From the NCBI RefSeq assembly GCF_000498395.2, contig NZ_CP010979.1:5676501-5740500 (forward strand): a DNA stretch of 64,000 nt. The letters are read 5' to 3'. Below, one piece after another: positions 61,292 to 64,000 of the stretch (positions are counted from its first letter, which is position 1; each line of letters begins with the position of its first letter). Below the pieces are notes generated by a model. The model saw nothing but the letters and a program-made list of their open reading frames with translations, was not told the origin of the DNA and searched no databases. A program made the position numbers and the translations under genes. The stretch comes from Pseudomonas putida S13.1.2. GTDB taxonomy: Bacteria; Pseudomonadota; Gammaproteobacteria; Pseudomonadales; Pseudomonadaceae.

Positions 61292-61394
61292 GGCGGGGTT
61301 CCCGGTTTGGGTGGGTTTCGGGGCGCACTGTAGGGCTTGGTGCGGGGTGGGGCCAATTGATTGTGTTTATGGTCAGGATCCCGGGCATAGCATC

Positions 61395-61482
61395 CCTGTG
61401 GGAGCGGGCGTGCCCGCGAACACCGGCGAAGCCGGTGCCATCCACCGCGTCGCCTGATTCGCGGGCACGCCCGCTCCCACAG
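61395..61482. repeat. Composite REP element with central hairpin, copy 3
   Basis: Outward REP arms around a central stem ACCGGC-gaa-GCCGGT; in reverse complement it aligns with the element at 21650. It lies between arfA and holA. Confidence 0.85.
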
Positions 61483-61491
61483 TGGCCCTGG

Positions 61492-62529
61492 TTACTCGGG
61501 GGGGAGGGTAAGGCGCTGCCCCGCCATCAACAGCGACAAGCGCGCAAGCCCCGTCCAGGGCGAGCCCTCGGCCTGGCCCTTGATCTGCGCATCAATACGC
61601 TGGGCGTCCTGCAGCAACTGCCCCCAGCGCTGCGCCGACAGGCGCTGCAGGGCTTTGCTGACCAGCGGTCGGCGTTTGTCCCAGATCGGCGGGCGGGCCT
61701 GGCTAAAGGCTTTGTCCAGCGGCACCCCCTGGCTGAACTGTTGGGCCAGCCCAGCCAGTTGGCGCAGCTCGCGGGCCAGGGCCCAGAGGATCACGGGTGG
61801 TTCTACACCTTCACCCCGCAAGCCTTCGAGCATGCGCAGGGCATGCGCAGCTTCGCCGTTGAGAATGGCGTCGACCAGGCCGAAGACATCGAAGCGGGCG
61901 CTGTCGGCGACGGCGGCCTGCACGGTTTCCACGGTGATCTGGTTGCCGTCGGCGAGCAGCTTGAGCTTTTCGATTTCCTGCGCGGCGGCCAGCAGGTTGC
62001 CTTCCACGCGCGCAGCGATCAGGTCGACAGCGTCACGTTGCGCCGACAGGCCGGCTTGCTGCAGCCGCTGGTTGATCCACTGTGGCAACTGGTGCACATC
62101 CACCGGCCAGATCTGGATGAACTGGCAGTGCGCACCTTCGATCAAGGCCTTGCCCCACTTGGTCTTCTGCGCGCTGCCGTCGAGCTTGGGCAGGCTGACC
62201 AGCAGCAAGGTGTCTTCGGCGGGGTTGGCGCAGTATTCCATCAGTGCGGCGGCGCCCTTGTCACCGGGCTTGCCCGAAGGCAGGCGCAGTTCCAGCAGGC
62301 GGCGCTGGGCGAAAAGCGACAGGCTGGCGCCAGCCTGGAGCAGGGTACCCCAGTCGAAGTTGGCGTCGGCACTGAAGACCTGGCGTTCGTCAAAACCTTG
62401 CTGACGTGCCGCGTTGCGGATGGCGTCAGCGGCTTCCTGGCACAGCAGCGGGTCGTCGCCGCTGACCACGTAGACCGGTGCAAGGGCGCCTTGAAGGTGC
62501 TTGTTGAGTTGGGCGGGGGCGAGTTTCAT
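61492..62529 (-). CDS. holA: DNA polymerase III delta subunit
   Basis: A 345-residue clamp-loader subunit starting MKLAPAQLNKHLQGALAPVYVVSGDDPLLCQEAAD, the typical HolA N-terminus. It opens the beta clamp as part of the gamma complex. The three-domain RecA-like fold lacks a working P-loop, as expected. The start at 62529 was chosen because the longer frame includes the hairpin upstream. It is the third gene of leuS-lptE-holA, an order conserved in gamma-proteobacteria. Confidence 0.94.
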   Translation of the reverse strand: MKLAPAQLNKHLQGALAPVYVVSGDDPLLCQEAADAIRNAARQQGFDERQVFSADANFDWGTLLQAGASLSLFAQRRLLELRLPSGKPGDKGAAALMEYCANPAEDTLLLVSLPKLDGSAQKTKWGKALIEGAHCQFIQIWPVDVHQLPQWINQRLQQAGLSAQRDAVDLIAARVEGNLLAAAQEIEKLKLLADGNQITVETVQAAVADSARFDVFGLVDAILNGEAAHALRMLEGLRGEGVEPPVILWALARELRQLAGLAQQFSQGVPLDKAFSQARPPIWDKRRPLVSKALQRLSAQRWGQLLQDAQRIDAQIKGQAEGSPWTGLARLSLLMAGQRLTLPPE

Positions 62530-62538
62530 GGGAAACAG

Positions 62539-62562
62539 GTGGGGCACCCGAGGGTGCCCCAC
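62539..62562 (-). other. Hairpin between lptE and holA
   Basis: Perfect inverted repeat GTGGGGCACCC/GGGTGCCCCAC with a 2-base loop, in the 39-bp lptE-holA gap. No T-run follows, so it may set relative expression or mRNA stability. Confidence 0.55.
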
Positions 62563-62568
62563 GCGGGC

Positions 62569-63174
62569 TTAGTTGCCCGGTACTTCCAGTGGCGACTGTT
62601 GAGGCGTTTCGGCCTGCTGACGGCGGGCGGCCTCCAGCGCGTCGGCTTCGGCCTTGGCGCGTTCGTCGGCTTTGCGTTGCAGCTCGTCCAGCTGGGAAGG
62701 GCTCAGCATCTGCAGGCGGACGACCATGGCGTTGACCAGGTCGCGGCGCATTTCTGCGCGGGCGCGGGTGGCTTCCTGTTCTGAACCGGTGATGTTCGAG
62801 GCGTCACGCACGTAGACCTTGCGCACTTGCAGCTTGTCGCTCAGCAGCTCCAGGTTGTTCAGGCCCTGGATGCTGTAGTTCAGCTCTGTGGTCAGCTCGT
62901 ACTCGGCGGTACGGTTGCCGCTGTTGTAGGTTGCCGAGCGCTCGCGCTCCTGCTCGTTGGTCAGCACCAGGCGGTAAGGTGCGCCGGCATGCACGTTGAC
63001 ACCGCTGCGCTTCAGTACCTCGCGCAGCTCGACCACGGTCGGGCCGTAGGCATTGCGTGCGCTGACGTCCATTTCCTTCACACTCAGCTCGGTGGAGCCG
63101 GTGCCGCGCAGCTGGAAACCGCAGGCGCTGAGCATGACCGCCAGGCCGATTACCAGCAAATTGCGTTTGATCAT
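62569..63174 (-). CDS. lptE: LPS-assembly lipoprotein LptE
   Basis: A 201-residue lipoprotein: signal peptide with lipobox MLSA-Cys (about residue 18), then GFQLRGTGS, the family start. The beta-alpha core follows, and a charged, Glu/Ala-rich helical tail (about 160-201) extends beyond the E. coli length. It plugs the LptD barrel and helps move lipopolysaccharide to the outer leaflet. The start at 63174 fits the signal peptide. It lies between leuS and holA. Confidence 0.93.
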   Translation of the reverse strand: MIKRNLLVIGLAVMLSACGFQLRGTGSTELSVKEMDVSARNAYGPTVVELREVLKRSGVNVHAGAPYRLVLTNEQERERSATYNSGNRTAEYELTTELNYSIQGLNNLELLSDKLQVRKVYVRDASNITGSEQEATRARAEMRRDLVNAMVVRLQMLSPSQLDELQRKADERAKAEADALEAARRQQAETPQQSPLEVPGN

Positions 63175-63200
63175 GTTGTTGCTCCCTTGTGGGCCTGTTC

Positions 63201-63229
63201 CGCCCACCCGCAGCCACTGCGGGTGGGCG
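63201..63229 (-). other. Hairpin between leuS and lptE
   Basis: Perfect 13-bp inverted repeat CGCCCACCCGCAG-cca-CTGCGGGTGGGCG. The tttt tract is on the plus-strand side, so on the coding strand the hairpin lacks a downstream T-run. Possible attenuator or mRNA-processing site. Confidence 0.6.
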
Positions 63230-63235
63230 TTTTCA

Positions 63236-64000
63236 TCAGTTGGCGACGATGTTGACCAGCTTGCCCGGTACCACGATGACCTTGCGGATGGTCAGGCCAT
63301 CGATGAAGCGCAGGACATTCTCGTTGCTGCGGGCGGCGGCTTCGACTTCTTCGCGGCTGGCCGCGGCAGGCATCTCGACCTGGCCGCGCAGTTTACCGTT
63401 GACCTGAACCACCAGGGTAACGGTGTCCTGCACCAGTGCCTGTTCGTCGACGCTCGGCCAGGCGGCATCGATCACCGACCCGGCGTGGCCGAGGTGCTGC
63501 CACAGCGCGTGGGAAATGTGCGGAGTGATCGGTGCCAGCAGCAGGGTGACGGCTTCCAGGCCTTCGTGCAGCAGGGCACGGTCCTGTTCGCTGGCCTGCG
63601 GGGCCTTTTCCAGTACGTTCATCACGGTCATCACCTGGGCGATGGCGGTATTGAACTTGTGGAACTGGCCTACATCGTTGCTGGCCTGCTTGATGGCGGC
63701 GTGGATGGCACGGCGGATGACCTTCTGCGCATCGTCCAGGGCGGCGATATCCAGCTTGCCCGGCAGGCCTTGGCTGACGTGGGCCTGTGCCAGGCGCCAG
63801 ACACGGCGCAGGAAGCGGCTGGCACCTTCGACGCCGGAGTCGGACCATTCCAGGCTCATGTCGGGCGGCGAGGCGAACATCATGAACAGGCGGCAGGTGT
63901 CGGCGCCGTAGGCTTCGATCATCGATTGCGGGTCGACGCCGTTATTTTTCGACTTCGACATCTTCTCGGTGCCGCCGATTTCCACCGGCAGGCCGTCGGT
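63236..64000 (-). CDS. leuS: Leucyl-tRNA synthetase, C-terminal part (5' end outside window)
   Basis: The last 254 residues of LeuRS; the frame stays open to the window edge. The class I signature [12 protein letters not shown] lies near the visible N-terminus, with the preceding VEIGGTE typical of LeuRS. The anticodon-binding helical domain and the small C-terminal domain ([14 protein letters not shown], then [21 protein letters not shown]) follow. It charges tRNA-Leu in the cytoplasm. It heads the leuS-lptE-holA group. Confidence 0.97.
   Translation of the reverse strand, partial: TDGLPVEIGGTEKMSKSKNNGVDPQSMIEAYGADTCRLFMMFASPPDMSLEWSDSGVEGASRFLRRVWRLAQAHVSQGLPGKLDIAALDDAQKVIRRAIHAAIKQASNDVGQFHKFNTAIAQVMTVMNVLEKAPQASEQDRALLHEGLEAVTLLLAPITPHISHALWQHLGHAGSVIDAAWPSVDEQALVQDTVTLVVQVNGKLRGQVEMPAAASREEVEAAARSNENVLRFIDGLTIRKVIVVPGKLVNIVAN

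Noticed and set aside
1642-61482. CRISPR array
   Set aside because: The repeated palindromes are dispersed one per gap as inverted pairs, with no regular direct repeats and unique spacers, and no cas genes were seen.

Overview
The window is chromosomal DNA of a fluorescent pseudomonad, most likely of the Pseudomonas putida group. The evidence is high G+C coding sequence, Pseudomonas-type gene neighbourhoods (urt urea transport, retS beside purD, prmA-dusB-fis, the nadD-rsfS-rlmH-mrdA-rodA wall cluster) and about 17 REP/REPIN-type palindromes in the gaps. Most genes are core. No rRNA, tRNA, insertion sequence, prophage or CRISPR array was seen. Both ends cut a gene: a secreted lipase on the left and leuS on the right.

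Region 1 (1-8.3 kb): lipase fragment, a DMT exporter with a divergent AraC regulator, a PsiF-type protein, an AI-2E family membrane protein, then a small chaperone island. In that island a DnaK-like YegD protein is divergent from cbpA-cbpM, and cbpA has a sigma-32-like promoter. Region 2 (7.0-14.8 kb): the urtABCDE urea ABC transporter with a GNAT acetyltransferase gene at its end and a good sigma-54 -24/-12 promoter before urtA, plus cycA. Region 3 (15-20 kb): a five-gene copper operon with two DUF2946 proteins, a PCu(A)C chaperone, an OprC-like TonB receptor and a PepSY membrane protein. Region 4 (20-21.5 kb): an SPFH/NfeD pair.

Region 5 (21.7-29.4 kb): cobalamin corrin-ring genes in two divergent operons, cobL-cbiD-cobK and cobG-cobH-cobI-(cbiG-cobJ fusion). 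Aerobic CobG is combined with CbiD- and CbiG-type components. Region 6 (29.5-31.5 kb): three consecutive unknown genes that share an N-terminal motif. They sit as a compact cassette between cobJ and marC, have lower G+C than cobJ, and are the best candidate for an undescribed system. Region 7 (31.5-42.3 kb): marC, retS, purD, purH, fis, dusB, a DUF3426 protein and prmA, nearly all on the minus strand, with an elaborate inverted-repeat structure between purH and purD.

Region 8 (42.5-47 kb): a MaoC hydratase, an LrgA/LrgB pair, a Lon-substrate-domain protein, a DedA-PAP2 fusion and mpg. Region 9 (47.2-59.6 kb): proA, nadD, rsfS, rlmH, mrdA, rodA, mltB, rlpA, dacA, ybeD, lipB, lipA and ldcA, which cover proline and NAD synthesis, ribosome silencing and methylation, cell elongation, peptidoglycan remodelling and lipoylation. 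Region 10 (59.7-64 kb): a second MltB-type transglycosylase, a short arfA ribosome-rescue gene with an internal terminator-like hairpin, holA, lptE and the 3' part of leuS.

Start codons were chosen from ribosome-binding sites, signal peptides and family N-termini. Several long frames begin upstream in REP DNA or in a neighbouring gene, so they were shortened. Function calls rest on motifs and family knowledge read by eye. No database search was run.
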